Of a stretch of 64,000 nucleotides of DNA, positions 42,766 through 53,175 are shown piece after piece. The position numbers were made by a program, and so were the translations under genes. The notes under the pieces were generated by a model. The model was given only the letters and a program-made list of their open reading frames with translations, was not told where the DNA came from and did no database searches. The DNA is from Photobacterium sp. TY1-4 (GTDB taxonomy: Bacteria > Pseudomonadota > Gammaproteobacteria > Enterobacterales > Vibrionaceae): the NCBI RefSeq assembly GCF_025398175.1, contig NZ_CP099735.1:62001-126000 (forward strand), given 5' to 3'. Numbering within the stretch: the stretch's first letter is position 1; each line of letters opens with the position of its first letter.

Positions 42766-44409
42766 ATGGCATGGTTTAGAGGCCTCTCTTTTCGATGGAA
42801 GTTTGTGGTACCGATCCTGGTGGTCGTCAGCTTGTTTACGGCCTTGTTTGCCTGGGTCGCAATGGCTTCCAAACAGCAGGGACAAACCGGTGCGTTGCTG
42901 ACCGATGAAATGCAGCCGGTCCTGGAACAAATTGAAGCCGGATACCGTGATATTTATCAGGTTGTTGCTGCCGGACAGGCCATTGTGCTTGCTCAGCGTG
43001 ATCCGTTGCTGGTGAAAAGTAATCAGCTCAAGCTGGAGCAAAGTGCAGCGTCGGCACTGCCCGCATTACTTTCGACAAGGCGGCTTGTCGAAGTCGGGTT
43101 TGTTCCCGAGCAGTATGAGGAACGACTTCAGGCGCTGGAGGGCTCTTTTGCAGCCTGGGTGAAACATTACCAGGCCATTGCCCAGCGTCCGGCAAGTGCC
43201 GAAGCCTACTACATGCAGCATCAGATGGAGATGAACGCGGCATTGAATCGGTTGAGCGAGGATATTCAGGCGATGGAAGCCGATATTAAGCAAGCTCAGG
43301 GGCAATTGTTGCAGTTGTTGGATGCTGAAATGGCGACCGTAACCTTCCTGATGGAGGCCGGTATTGTCTTTGTGGTTGTGTTGTCGTTGCTGGTGGCCTG
43401 GGTGATGTCCGGATGGGTCAGTGCTCCGATGAAGCGGCTGACCCTGGCCATGAAGGACATCGCAGTCGGCCATGGGGATTTAACCCAGCGGATTGAAGCG
43501 GACGGAAAAGACGAAATCGGCGAACTGGCCAATGCCTTCAATGAATTTGTTTCCCGGATCCACTGTACCATGATCGAGGTAGCCTTGACTCTGGAGGCTG
43601 TTCGTTATGAAACGGTGAAAATTGAGGAGGAAACGCAGAGGGTCGTCACCACGACATCCCGTCAGCAGGAAGAGAGTGCCCTGGCGGCCACAGCCGTCCA
43701 GGAAATGAGCCTGACCAGCGATAATGTCAGCCAGCATGCCAACGAGGCTGCCCGGGCGACCCAGCAAGCGAGTCAGGAATCGGCGACGACACGCTCTGTC
43801 CTGACAGAAACCGTCAATTCGATTCATCAGCTGGCCGGTGAAATCGAAACTTCGTGCGAAGTGATTGGCCATCTGGAGCGGGATGTCGGCAATATCGCTT
43901 CAATCTTGGATGTGATCCGGGGGATTGCGGAGCAAACCAATCTGTTGGCACTCAATGCGGCGATCGAGGCGGCCCGGGCTGGCGAGCAGGGACGCGGATT
44001 TGCGGTGGTGGCGGATGAAGTGCGGACGCTGGCCAGTAAGACGCAAGACAGCACCGGGGAGATCCAGGTGATGATCGAACGGCTGCAGCAAGGCGCTCGC
44101 GCCGCCGTGCAGGCCATGGAGTCGAGCCGAACGAGCGGGACATCCACGGTTGAGAAGGCCAATACGGCCAACCGGTCGATTGACGCGATCAGTGAATCGG
44201 TGAATGTGATCAATGAGATGAACCTGCAAATCGCGACGGCCGCGACTGAGCAAAGTCAGGTCAGTGATAACATTAACCATAATGTACAGGAAATTGCCAA
44301 GATGAGTACCGAAATGGTCGACAGGGTCAGGGCAACAGAGCGGGCATTTTCTACGTTAACCCAGCAATGCACTCAGCTTGAAGCAATGGTGGGTCAGTTC
44401 CGGACCTAG
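42766..44409 (+). CDS. Transmembrane methyl-accepting chemotaxis protein
   Basis: A 547-residue chemoreceptor: first membrane helix ~12-32 ([20 protein letters not shown] in part), a ~155-residue periplasmic helical domain, second helix ~190-215, HAMP (~216-270; [20 protein letters not shown]) and a signalling domain with the tip [19 protein letters not shown] (~392). Ligand unknown; the periplasmic part is helical-bundle-like rather than Cache-like. Strong ribosome site GAGGAAA before ATG 42766. It lies back to back with the Aer-like receptor. Confidence 0.92.
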   Translation: MAWFRGLSFRWKFVVPILVVVSLFTALFAWVAMASKQQGQTGALLTDEMQPVLEQIEAGYRDIYQVVAAGQAIVLAQRDPLLVKSNQLKLEQSAASALPALLSTRRLVEVGFVPEQYEERLQALEGSFAAWVKHYQAIAQRPASAEAYYMQHQMEMNAALNRLSEDIQAMEADIKQAQGQLLQLLDAEMATVTFLMEAGIVFVVVLSLLVAWVMSGWVSAPMKRLTLAMKDIAVGHGDLTQRIEADGKDEIGELANAFNEFVSRIHCTMIEVALTLEAVRYETVKIEEETQRVVTTTSRQQEESALAATAVQEMSLTSDNVSQHANEAARATQQASQESATTRSVLTETVNSIHQLAGEIETSCEVIGHLERDVGNIASILDVIRGIAEQTNLLALNAAIEAARAGEQGRGFAVVADEVRTLASKTQDSTGEIQVMIERLQQGARAAVQAMESSRTSGTSTVEKANTANRSIDAISESVNVINEMNLQIATAATEQSQVSDNINHNVQEIAKMSTEMVDRVRATERAFSTLTQQCTQLEAMVGQFRT

Positions 44410-44716
44410 TCTGATTCAGCGTCTTGGTTCGAGCGCTGCTGCGATCCTTTGCGGGGTGTCGGGCAACCGGGGCCCCGCTGTTGTATTCGGCGCAAACGGT
44501 TAGGCAATCGTTTTATTGTTTCCATTGGTAAACGCAGTGTTTCGGTTTCAATTGTGTTTCTTTCTTGTGACACGCAGATAGAGTCAATAAAATTCGCCTG
44601 AGACTAAGGGTATGCGATATGGATGAACAGGGTCCGGCGACGTACCGGGCCTGGGTCGAATTTGTCTCTGAATCGCTATACTTCGTACGAATCTGTCAGC
44701 CAAAGAAGAAAAAGTT
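44410..44716. other. Intergenic region after the chemoreceptor
   Basis: About 300 bp. GCGGGG (44451-44456) and CCCCGC (44473-44478) could form a hairpin after the receptor gene, without a clear T-run. No gene or known site seen in the remainder. Confidence 0.45.
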
Positions 44717-45556
44717 ATGAAACTGGAAGCCGTCGATTACACTGCCGATAATGCCGAAGCGCTATTTGTTGAATCCCTACGCAACACAGGATTCGGGGTT
44801 CTGAAGAACCACCCGATCCAGCAGAAGCTGGTGAGCTCAATCTATGAGCACTGGAATACTTTTTTCAACAGCGAAGAGAAGCAGGACTACTACTTCAATG
44901 TCGAAACGCAAGACGGCTTCTTCCCGGCTGAAGTGTCTGAAATTGCAAAAGGCCATACCAAGAAAGACATCAAAGAATATTTCCATTTCTACCCGTGGGG
45001 CCAGTGCCCGGAAGCGCTGCGCGAAGAGCTGCAGAACTATTACGATGAAGCCAACAAGCTGGCTGCTGAGCTGCTGTCCTGGGTTGAAAAACACTCACCT
45101 GACCATGTTTCCGCGCTGTACTCCCAATCCCTGTCCAGCATGATCGACGGCAGTGATAAAACGCTGCTGCGTGTTCTGCATTACCCGCCGTTGAACGGGG
45201 ATGAAGAGCTGGGGGCGATCCGTGCCGGTGCTCACGAAGATATCAACCTGCTGACCGTGCTGCCGGCAGCCAATGAGCCTGGCTTGCAAGTGCAAACCAA
45301 AGAAGGCGACTGGCTGGATGTACCTTGTGACTTCGGTAACCTGATCATCAACATCGGGGATATGTTGCAGGAAGCTTCAGGGGGTTACTTCCCGTCCACG
45401 ACTCATCGGGTGATCAACCCGGAAGGGACCGACAAGACCAAAGCGCGTATTTCCCTGCCGCTGTTCTTGCACCCGAAACCTGACGTGGTGTTGTCTGAGC
45501 GCCACACCGCAAACAGCTACCTGATGGAGCGCCTGAAAGAGCTGGGCGTGATCTAA
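44717..45556 (+). CDS. Iron/2-oxoglutarate-dependent oxygenase, isopenicillin N synthase family
   Basis: A 279-residue double-stranded beta-helix oxygenase. The N-terminal non-heme dioxygenase segment (RNTGFGVLKNHPI) is followed by the 2OG-FeII domain with the iron triad His and Asp in AHEDINLLTVL (~172) and His in STTHRVINP (~226), and the 2OG-binding Arg-x-Ser in ARISLPLFLHP. It couples substrate oxidation to 2-oxoglutarate or uses a bound substrate as electron donor; the substrate is unknown. AAGAAG precedes ATG 44717. Stands alone, followed by a U-rich terminator. Confidence 0.88.
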   Translation: MKLEAVDYTADNAEALFVESLRNTGFGVLKNHPIQQKLVSSIYEHWNTFFNSEEKQDYYFNVETQDGFFPAEVSEIAKGHTKKDIKEYFHFYPWGQCPEALREELQNYYDEANKLAAELLSWVEKHSPDHVSALYSQSLSSMIDGSDKTLLRVLHYPPLNGDEELGAIRAGAHEDINLLTVLPAANEPGLQVQTKEGDWLDVPCDFGNLIINIGDMLQEASGGYFPSTTHRVINPEGTDKTKARISLPLFLHPKPDVVLSERHTANSYLMERLKELGVI

Positions 45557-45570
45557 CGGGCTGAATCCGG

Positions 45571-45613
45571 GGTGTCGGCTCAATCCGGCCGGCACCCGAT
45601 TTCCTTCTTCTTT
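45571..45613 (+). terminator. Terminator after the oxygenase gene
   Basis: GGTG-T-CGGC pairs with GCCG-G-CACC, then a pyrimidine-rich run (TTCCTTCTTCTTT). The mismatch lowers confidence. Confidence 0.5.
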
Positions 45614-45724
45614 GCACATTTCATCCCTAATTCCTCCTCAATATCTCCTTACGATCATCGTCGTTCTCAAATGGCTCATCATGCGGTGGCCATGGATTGA
45701 TGTTTCTTTAACGTAAGGATGAAC

Positions 45725-45958
45725 ATGAGCAAGTATATTGCGTTAGTTGTGTCACTTTTTAGTATCTACTTGTCTGTGATCGCTTCAGAGCTCTGGCTAA
45801 TCAGCTTTTCCGTTCTGGGCTACTTCCTGGTCATCATTGCGTTTATTGTGGATGCAACAACCAGCCCGCACATTGCGGTCGCGCAACCCGAGTGTCACCC
45901 GAACGCGTTGCCGACTGATCCGAAGAGCCATCACTCAACCGACATGCTCGTGCCCTGA
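45725..45958 (+). CDS. Small membrane protein A upstream of BaeSR-like system
   Basis: A 77-residue protein starting MSKYIALVVSLFSIYLSV, with two membrane helices in the first ~45 residues and a polar, His/Pro-containing tail. It resembles the next gene (shared KYIAL start, helix spacing and a following ...D anchor), so they appear to be tandem paralogues. The start is ATG 45725, six bases after AAGG; the ATG at 45719 directly abuts it. No family recognised. Confidence 0.6.
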   Translation: MSKYIALVVSLFSIYLSVIASELWLISFSVLGYFLVIIAFIVDATTSPHIAVAQPECHPNALPTDPKSHHSTDMLVP

Positions 45959-45990
45959 GCTGAATGCGCGGCTAATCACAGGAATGAATG

Positions 45991-46170
45991 ATGCTGAAAT
46001 ATATCGCTTTGTCGTTGTCACTAATTTGTTTGTTGTCTTCTTTGTTTTTGGGCGAAATGGTGATTTCGCTGCTGTTTCTGGCGGGCTTTATGACCTTGCT
46101 GTATGCGGTGATCCGGGATGTGTGGGGATCATTGCGGCGTAAGCGCCAGATGTATTTTATTTATTACTGA
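45991..46170 (+). CDS. Small membrane protein B, paralogue of the preceding gene
   Basis: A 59-residue two-helix protein beginning MLKYIALSLSLICLLSSL and ending in a basic tail (WGSLRRKRQMYFIYY). It matches the N-terminal half of the upstream 77-residue protein in start, helix positions and charge pattern. The start is ATG 45991, seven bases after AGGA; the ATG three bases earlier is possible. It ends 173 bp before baeS and may share its transcript. Confidence 0.6.
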   Translation: MLKYIALSLSLICLLSSLFLGEMVISLLFLAGFMTLLYAVIRDVWGSLRRKRQMYFIYY

Positions 46171-46209
46171 TCGGCGTGACTCCGTACGGCCCGGTGACGG
46201 AATCATCAC

Positions 46210-46233
46210 TTATTCATTTATTCATTTATTCAT
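46210..46233. repeat. 8-bp tandem repeat, three copies
   Basis: TTATTCAT occurs three times in direct succession upstream of the baeS-like gene. The unit length is not a multiple of three, but it lies outside coding sequence. Confidence 0.8.
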
Positions 46234-46343
46234 CAAGTTAATAATGACGCCGACAAAGCAAAAAAGTATCTTATACATCCTTGCAACAAATGCAGCCTGG
46301 AAACGCTTGGATACAGGTCTTTAGAGCAGTAGGCGAACAGAAT

Positions 46344-47921
46344 ATGGGAAAAATGATACGGATGTTGACCGGGAGCGTCCGAAGCTACATCCGGTTAAAA
46401 GCCATCATCATGATCGTGGTGACGACCCTGATTGGCTCCGTCACCATGGTGGCGCTAACCAAGATCTCCATGGATAACGGGCTGATGCGCTATGTCAACA
46501 GCACGGAGCAACAACGAGTAGAAAAACTGATCGAGTTACTGGAGCAGGACTTGCCCGGTTACCTGGAACGCAGAGTGAGCCCGCATCACTGGTGGCCGAC
46601 CATGGTGAATGGCACCAAGTTGGAAGATGAAGAGCCGCAATGGCAGCCGACCCAGTTGTCGGAGTATTCCAAAGAGTTTGATGCTGAGTTCTTACAGGAC
46701 CAGCCGGGTAGTGTGATCCGCTATGATCGCCGACCGCCACCGCCCGGAATGACGGGGGCTGAAATGGCCGCGGACGGACCGGCGGGACTTCCACGACCAC
46801 GGTTGGGGGATGTCGTTCCCAGTGATTTTGAGCTGCGGGTATTTTTGCTGGATGCGGAGAAGAAAAGAATCATTGGCCCGCTGCAGCATGAAGATCAGAT
46901 CCTGCACCCTTTACATCATAACGGAGAGATTCTGGGTTACCTGGGTTATATCCAGCCCGAGACCCTGGCTGAGGCGACAGAAGCGCAATTTGTCGATGAA
47001 TTCAATGCCAGCCTGATTTGGATTTGGGCGGTGTCTTGCGGCCTGACGTTGGCAGTTGCACTCCCTTGGGCCCACTCGTTAATCAAAACAATTGAAGTGT
47101 TTAACAATGGGGTCCGGCAATTAGCGCTGGGAACTTACGGTACCCGGGTGAAGATTCAGCGCGAAGATGAGTTGGGTCAACTGGCCAGCGATATTAACCA
47201 TTTGGCCGCGGTATTGGAGCAAAATGAGCGGGCCAGGCAACAGTGGATTGCGGATATTTCCCATGAGTTAAGAAACCCGCTGGCCATCATGCAGGCAGAA
47301 GTTGAAGCCGTGCAGGATGGTGTCCGTCAAAACGGCGAGTCAACCATGAAGTCGATCCACCATAATGTGACTCACCTGTCGCACCTGGTGAATGATCTGT
47401 ATGAGCTGTCGCTCAGTGATATCGGTGCGCTCAGCTACGATAAGTATCCGGCATCGCCCATCGCTCTGATGGAGCAGTGTGTCGATTTGTACCGGGATGC
47501 GTTCGATGAAAAAGGGCTGGCGCTGTCAATTCGCTACATCGGTGAGCGCGACATCATGGCGGGGCTGACCATGGAGTTGGATCAGATCCGGATTCAGCAA
47601 CTGTTTTCGAATGTGTTGAAAAACTCACTGAAATATACCGATGCCGGCGGGAAACTTGAGGTGGTGTGTCAGCACCTGCATAACCGATTACATCTCGCAT
47701 TTAATGACTCAGCACCGGGTTTGTCGGACAGCGATCTGGCACAGATGTTTGAACGGCTGTTCCGTGCCGATCCTGCTCGCCAGCGGAGTAAATCTGGTGG
47801 GGCAGGGTTGGGTCTGTCTATTTGCCGGAGTATTGCTGAAGCTCACGACATGCGATTATCCGCGCAACATTCAGAGCTTGGCGGCGTGAGTATTCAAATC
47901 GGCATCACCTTGGAGTCGTAA
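46344..47921 (+). CDS. baeS: BaeS-like sensor histidine kinase
   Basis: A ~525-residue kinase. One membrane helix near residues 15-38, a ~170-residue periplasmic sensor domain rich in Pro and Trp (HHWWPTM; RRPPPPGM), a second helix near 222-245, HAMP, HisKA with phospho-His307 in DISHELRNPLAIMQAE, and a HATPase domain (LFSNVLKNSLKYTD; GGAGLGLSICRSIAEAH). The HisKA region is very close to BaeS, a regulator of envelope stress and efflux. The start is uncertain among ATGs 46344 and 46353. The stop overlaps baeR by one base. Predicted to sense envelope disturbance or a metal. Confidence 0.88.
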   Translation: MGKMIRMLTGSVRSYIRLKAIIMIVVTTLIGSVTMVALTKISMDNGLMRYVNSTEQQRVEKLIELLEQDLPGYLERRVSPHHWWPTMVNGTKLEDEEPQWQPTQLSEYSKEFDAEFLQDQPGSVIRYDRRPPPPGMTGAEMAADGPAGLPRPRLGDVVPSDFELRVFLLDAEKKRIIGPLQHEDQILHPLHHNGEILGYLGYIQPETLAEATEAQFVDEFNASLIWIWAVSCGLTLAVALPWAHSLIKTIEVFNNGVRQLALGTYGTRVKIQREDELGQLASDINHLAAVLEQNERARQQWIADISHELRNPLAIMQAEVEAVQDGVRQNGESTMKSIHHNVTHLSHLVNDLYELSLSDIGALSYDKYPASPIALMEQCVDLYRDAFDEKGLALSIRYIGERDIMAGLTMELDQIRIQQLFSNVLKNSLKYTDAGGKLEVVCQHLHNRLHLAFNDSAPGLSDSDLAQMFERLFRADPARQRSKSGGAGLGLSICRSIAEAHDMRLSAQHSELGGVSIQIGITLES

Positions 47922-48616
47922 TGGAACATATTTTAGTTGTGGAAGATGAAGTGCAGCTGGCTGCGCTGACCGAAGATTACCTCAAGGCGGCGGGCTATCA
48001 GACCAGTGCGTTGCATGAAGGCACTCAGGTCGTGGAATGGGTCAGGGCTAATCAGCCTGATCTGATCTTGCTTGATTGCATGTTGCCGGGGAAAGATGGG
48101 ATTTCAATTTGCCGCGAACTGCGCACGTTTACGCAGGTGCCGATTTTGATGGTAACGGCCAAAGTCGATGAAATTGATCGCTTGATCGGCCTGGAAATCG
48201 GGGCAGATGATTATATCTGTAAGCCGTGCAGCTTGCGTGAGGTCGTGGCACGGGTGAAGGCTGTGCTCAGACGCTATGCACTGGTGCCGCAGCATTTAAC
48301 GCCGGAGCGAGAGCAGGAAACACAAACGCCGGCGTTGCAACTGGACAAAGCGAAGTTCAAAGCCACCCTGAACGGATTGGACCTGGATCTCACGGCGGTA
48401 GAATTTGCCATGCTGGATATTCTGGCTTCGTCACCGGGCCGGGTTTATTCCCGTAGCCAACTGATGGAAGCCATTTACCGGGACAACCGGATTGTCAGCG
48501 AACGGACCATAGACAGTCACATTAAAAAATTGCGCAAGAAATTTACCGAAGTTCAGCCGGATTACGAACTGATCCATTCGGTGTATGGCGCTGGATATAA
48601 GCTCGAATTTTCATGA
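47921..48616 (+). CDS. baeR: BaeR-like response regulator
   Basis: A 231-residue OmpR-type regulator. The receiver has Asp52 in LILLDCMLPGKDG, and IDRLIGLEIGADDYICKP is nearly identical to BaeR. The winged-helix domain (~135-228) contains RTIDSHIKKLRKKF and ends in HSVYGAGYKLEF. It should activate efflux or envelope genes when phosphorylated by the partner kinase. The ATG overlaps the baeS stop (TAATG), so translation is coupled. Confidence 0.93.
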   Translation: MEHILVVEDEVQLAALTEDYLKAAGYQTSALHEGTQVVEWVRANQPDLILLDCMLPGKDGISICRELRTFTQVPILMVTAKVDEIDRLIGLEIGADDYICKPCSLREVVARVKAVLRRYALVPQHLTPEREQETQTPALQLDKAKFKATLNGLDLDLTAVEFAMLDILASSPGRVYSRSQLMEAIYRDNRIVSERTIDSHIKKLRKKFTEVQPDYELIHSVYGAGYKLEFS

Positions 48617-48651
48617 ATAAAACCTGAAGAAAACAGAGCATCGAAAACAAC

Positions 48652-48672
48652 ACAGGCAGCCTCGGCTGCCTG
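48652..48672. terminator. Hairpin between convergent baeR and MATE genes
   Basis: ACAGGCAGCC and GGCTGCCTGT form a stem with almost no loop. It sits between converging genes and can serve both, although T-runs are short. Confidence 0.55.
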
Positions 48673-48678
48673 TTCGCG

Positions 48679-50028
48679 TTATGCGGGAACGTAAGCCGGC
48701 CGGGCAATCTTTCTCAGGCTCAGCAGAAGCCAGACGGTGAGCAGGCTGCTGCAGACGGGGAGGGCAACCCAGACGCCTTCGGTGCCGGCGAGGGCGGCAA
48801 AACTGAAGATCAGCAGGCTGATCAACACCAACTTCCCGCCGGTCAGCAGCGATGCTTCCTTCGGACGGTTAATCGACTGGAAGTAGGTGGCACCCACCAG
48901 TAACAGCCCTTCCATCGGCAGCCCCCAGAAATAGAGCTGCATCCCCTGTACGGCATCCGGCAAGATACTGGTCTGGGGACCGGCAAACAGGTAGACAAAA
49001 TAGTGCGGGACACTGTAAATCACAGCCACGCCACAGAGCGCAACCAGCAAAGTGACGGCAAACGCCAGATTCCGGGTTTGAATCACCCGGGCCGTCTGCC
49101 CGGCGCCGGTGTTAAAGCTGGTGATCGGCTGGATACCTAGGGCGATCCCTTCAAAGACCAGATAGAAAAATGCCTCGGTGTAGCTGACCACCCCATAGGC
49201 GGCGACATCCATCGCATCCCCGACCCAAAGAAACGCCTTGTTGTGCAGGGTCAGCACCACGGACAGGTAGAGATACATCAGCAGGCTGGAAAAGCCCAGT
49301 CGGCTGATTTCCCAGATGCTGTGCCAGGTTAATCGCAGCGTGGCTTTGCGGATCCGAAGCGTGGCTTTGGGACTGAAAAAATGTTGCAGGCAGAGTAAAG
49401 CGGTTACCGCCTGCGACAACATGGTCGCGATGGCGGCACCGGTCAGCCCCCAGGGAAGCACAACGATAAAGACCCAGTCGAGGACAACATTCAGGATCCC
49501 GCCGAAAATCATGATCAGTGTGACCCGGTTTGGTTGCCCGTCGTTACGCAGCAGGGCTGAAAATGCCATCGCTAAGATCGGAAACAGCCCCAGTGCGAAA
49601 TACCAGAACAGGTATTCGGAGGCCATCTCGAGAATTTCACCTTCTGCACCGAGCCAGCGCAGCAAGTGATCGCCACTGGCGATCCCCAGGGTGCAAATCA
49701 TGATCGCGGCAATGCCGCACAGTAATAAGGTCTGACCGGCAATTTGTTCGGCACTGCGTGTTTTGCCTTCGCCAAGGCGGATAGAAACCAGCGCGGAGGC
49801 GCCCATCCCGATCATGGCTCCTACGGCATACAAAATGGAGCCAATCGGATAGCCCAGCATGATCCCCGCCAGCCCCTGCTCGCCGATGAAGTGGCCGACA
49901 AACATGCCGTCCACTGTGACATAAATCCCGGTGACCAGCATCGCGGCAATAGTCGGTACGGTGTAGCGAATAAACAACTTGAGAATGCTGTCATCGCGCA
50001 GGGCAAGGTATGACGGGGTCGTTGTCAT
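48679..50028 (-). CDS. MATE-family efflux transporter
   Basis: A 449-residue membrane protein with 12 helices. MATE signatures are YTVPTIAAMLVTGIYVTVDGMFVGHFIG in part (~25-50), GYPIGSILYAVGAMIGMGASALV and FSALLRNDGQPNRVTLIM. It exports drugs or metabolites using Na+ or H+. The start ATG 50028 overlaps the stop of the upstream gene by four bases (ATGA); the longer frame is that gene read in another phase. A two-gene unit with a protein of unknown function. Confidence 0.92.
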   Translation of the reverse strand: MTTTPSYLALRDDSILKLFIRYTVPTIAAMLVTGIYVTVDGMFVGHFIGEQGLAGIMLGYPIGSILYAVGAMIGMGASALVSIRLGEGKTRSAEQIAGQTLLLCGIAAIMICTLGIASGDHLLRWLGAEGEILEMASEYLFWYFALGLFPILAMAFSALLRNDGQPNRVTLIMIFGGILNVVLDWVFIVVLPWGLTGAAIATMLSQAVTALLCLQHFFSPKATLRIRKATLRLTWHSIWEISRLGFSSLLMYLYLSVVLTLHNKAFLWVGDAMDVAAYGVVSYTEAFFYLVFEGIALGIQPITSFNTGAGQTARVIQTRNLAFAVTLLVALCGVAVIYSVPHYFVYLFAGPQTSILPDAVQGMQLYFWGLPMEGLLLVGATYFQSINRPKEASLLTGGKLVLISLLIFSFAALAGTEGVWVALPVCSSLLTVWLLLSLRKIARPAYVPA

Positions 50029-50648
50029 GAGAGGGGATACAAGGCGGTCAGTAACAGGTAGCGATGAACCGTTTTGCTGCTGCTGTGGCGTTTGAGCGGG
50101 TGGTGGATCTGACGCTCCCCGTCGGGGAGTGTCAGGCGTTGAGCCAGGCTTTGTTCGCAGCCAAGCAGACGAATGCCGTCTGCCAGATAATCGCCTGTAT
50201 TCTCCGGGAGTTGTCCCAACCACCAGGCGGGTATTTCTTTGCTGGCCTTGCTGCGATCAAACCAGTGATCGGCGACCAGAATCAGGTAGTGCGGGTGGGC
50301 GTGTGGTTGCTTCTGGTATGCAGCCTTCACCGTTTCGACGGCGGCAATGAGCGATTCTCGTCGCGCCAGGTTGGCGCTGACCAGCCGGTGCGCAATCACC
50401 CAGAGGGTAAAGTGGGGGGTATCGAGGCGAAAAACCGGTTGATCTGCTGTGTTTTGATGTGCGACGACCTGAACCTGCGCCGGAATGTCAGCCTGATTCA
50501 AGGTGGATATAATGCGGCGGCACAATGCTTTACCGAGATGGTCTCCACGCATTCCCCGGTTATGCACCGTCGGATAATGCTGCTCACAGAGCTGCAAGCA
50601 GTCAGCTTTAAACTGCTGAATACTGGCGGAGAGAAGATCATTGATCAA
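50025..50648 (-). CDS. Hypothetical protein coupled to the MATE exporter
   Basis: A 207-residue soluble protein without recognised domain. It has a mixed alpha/beta pattern, for instance HFTLWVIAHRLVSANLARRE and HPHYLILVADHWFDRSKAS, with several His and Trp. The start is a TTG at 50648, with GAGG ten bases upstream; no better codon is in frame. It ends in an ATGA overlap with the MATE gene, which implies a linked role such as substrate handling or regulation. Such pairs are unusual for MATE genes. Confidence 0.65.
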   Translation of the reverse strand: MINDLLSASIQQFKADCLQLCEQHYPTVHNRGMRGDHLGKALCRRIISTLNQADIPAQVQVVAHQNTADQPVFRLDTPHFTLWVIAHRLVSANLARRESLIAAVETVKAAYQKQPHAHPHYLILVADHWFDRSKASKEIPAWWLGQLPENTGDYLADGIRLLGCEQSLAQRLTLPDGERQIHHPLKRHSSSKTVHRYLLLTALYPLS

Positions 50649-50791
50649 GAAAGCTAAACCTCATCAAACCCGGCAGCCTGTCAATAAGAATGTTAGATGA
50701 TAAGTGAGGCAGGCAGCCCGGAAACTCGCGAAGGCTTCATCGTATCAGAAAATTTGCGCAGGCCAGATGATTTTTCTGGGGATTCGTGAGC

Positions 50792-50831
50792 GAAAATGCA
50801 ACCTGGCACTCAATTTGCGTCTCCAGGTTGC
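50792..50831 (-). terminator. Terminator of the msrPQ unit
   Basis: GCAACCTGG (50798-50806) and CCAGGTTGC (50823-50831) form the stem; on the minus strand it continues into ATTTTCG. It begins 10 bp past the msrQ stop. Confidence 0.7.
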
Positions 50832-50840
50832 CCGCTGGGT

Positions 50841-51472
50841 TTAACTTCGCTCTGTTGACGTAGGCCGTATCGGAAGTCCCGGAAGCCAGCGGCGCAGGGT
50901 TTTATGACGAAAGCTGAGTAAAATCAGGGCTGTGACGATATAGAATGCGGGCTCAATGATCCCCGATTTGACGGACCAGTAATAATGGATCGGTGCCAGT
51001 AGGATGGCGAGGTAGACCCAATTGTGTAGCTTCTGCCAGCGCGGCCCCAGCCGGCGCTGCATTCCCTGCGTTGAGGTGATGGCAAGCGCCAGCAAGATCA
51101 GCCAGCAGACTGCACCGAGGGTGAGGTAAGGCCGGGTGATAATTTCGCTGATCAGCAGCGAACTATCAAAACCCAGATCCAGCGCCAGATACACGATCAG
51201 ATGCAAGACGGCCCAGAAAAAACTGTACAACCCCAGCACGCGACGCACTTTGATCAGGGCGCCTTGCCGGAACTTCCGCGCAATCGGGGAAACCAGCAAG
51301 GTCAGGATCAGGGTATTGAGGGCCGCTTTCCCGGTAAAATGGCTCAGGCCTTCCACCGGATCGGCCCCGAAACCTTCAGTCAGGGTCCGGGTGATCAGGA
51401 TGGCGACAAATGCCAGTGAAGTCAGGTGAATCATCACTTTTAATCCGGTGAGATGTGATGCCGTGAGTTTCA

Positions 51473-51473
<1 letters not shown>
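50841..51473 (-). CDS. msrQ: MsrQ heme-binding membrane subunit of protein-methionine-sulfoxide reductase
   Basis: A 210-residue integral membrane protein with six helices of the YedZ/ferric reductase-like family. His residues in SHFTGKAALNTLILTLL, LHLIVYLALD and LHNWVYLAILLAPIHYYW fit heme ligation. It passes electrons from the quinone pool to MsrP. The ATG overlaps the msrP stop by one base (TAATG). Confidence 0.93.
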
Positions 51474-52489
<1,016 letters not shown>

Positions 52490-52644
52490 AATCGTCCTTT
52501 GACCTGTGCATGTCATATAAATAGTTGATGTAGGAGTAGACCCGGTCACACACATATAAATTTCATGATATTGCCCTTTGCATTTTTGCCGAAAGAGGTT
52601 ATGTTTCGCCGCGATACTGAGAATCACAGCTTCAGGGAAAAAGG

Positions 52645-53061
52645 ATGTATAGACGCGCATTATTATTGGCCATTAGTTTGACAGTACCGCAGCAGGTTTT
52701 CGCAGCCAAATCACCCTTATCGGCTGGCGTTTATGTGGGGGACCCTTCTTCCGGGCTGACGGTAAAATACCGACAGGATGCGCAGTTTTCGCTGGGATTG
52801 GATACATTCAGCGTCACTGCCGATGCGCTGTGGAATGTCGCCGATCTTAGCAGCGGGGCACTCTATTCCCCGTTTCACCTGATCACCGGGGTGCAATGGG
52901 TCGATGATGAACAATATCAACTGGGTGTCCGTGTCGGGTTGGGGATGGATATTCCTTTCGACAGCTTCGATCTATATGCCGAAGGGGTGATGGCACAATA
53001 TTTCCATGAGGAGACCGATGCCGAGTTTGAAGGCGCGATCGGGATCCGTTTCCCGCTGTAA
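52645..53061 (+). CDS. Small exported beta-rich protein
   Basis: A 138-residue protein with a signal peptide ([15 protein letters not shown], cleavage after ~21). The mature part alternates hydrophobic and polar residues and ends in the aromatic/hydrophobic IGIRFPL, like a small outer-membrane barrel. AGGG stands upstream of ATG 52645. Divergent from msrP, with a 155-bp shared promoter region. Function unknown; outer-membrane location is inferred from the C-terminal pattern. Confidence 0.6.
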   Translation: MYRRALLLAISLTVPQQVFAAKSPLSAGVYVGDPSSGLTVKYRQDAQFSLGLDTFSVTADALWNVADLSSGALYSPFHLITGVQWVDDEQYQLGVRVGLGMDIPFDSFDLYAEGVMAQYFHEETDAEFEGAIGIRFPL

Positions 53062-53175
53062 TCATGGCTTCGCGACGCGCTGAATTGCAATTGCCTAAAC
53101 GAAACGCGTCATTTCTCTAAACACGCGACTTTTTGAAACAGAGTTGCCGGCGCGCACCGCCGGTAACCTGATTGA

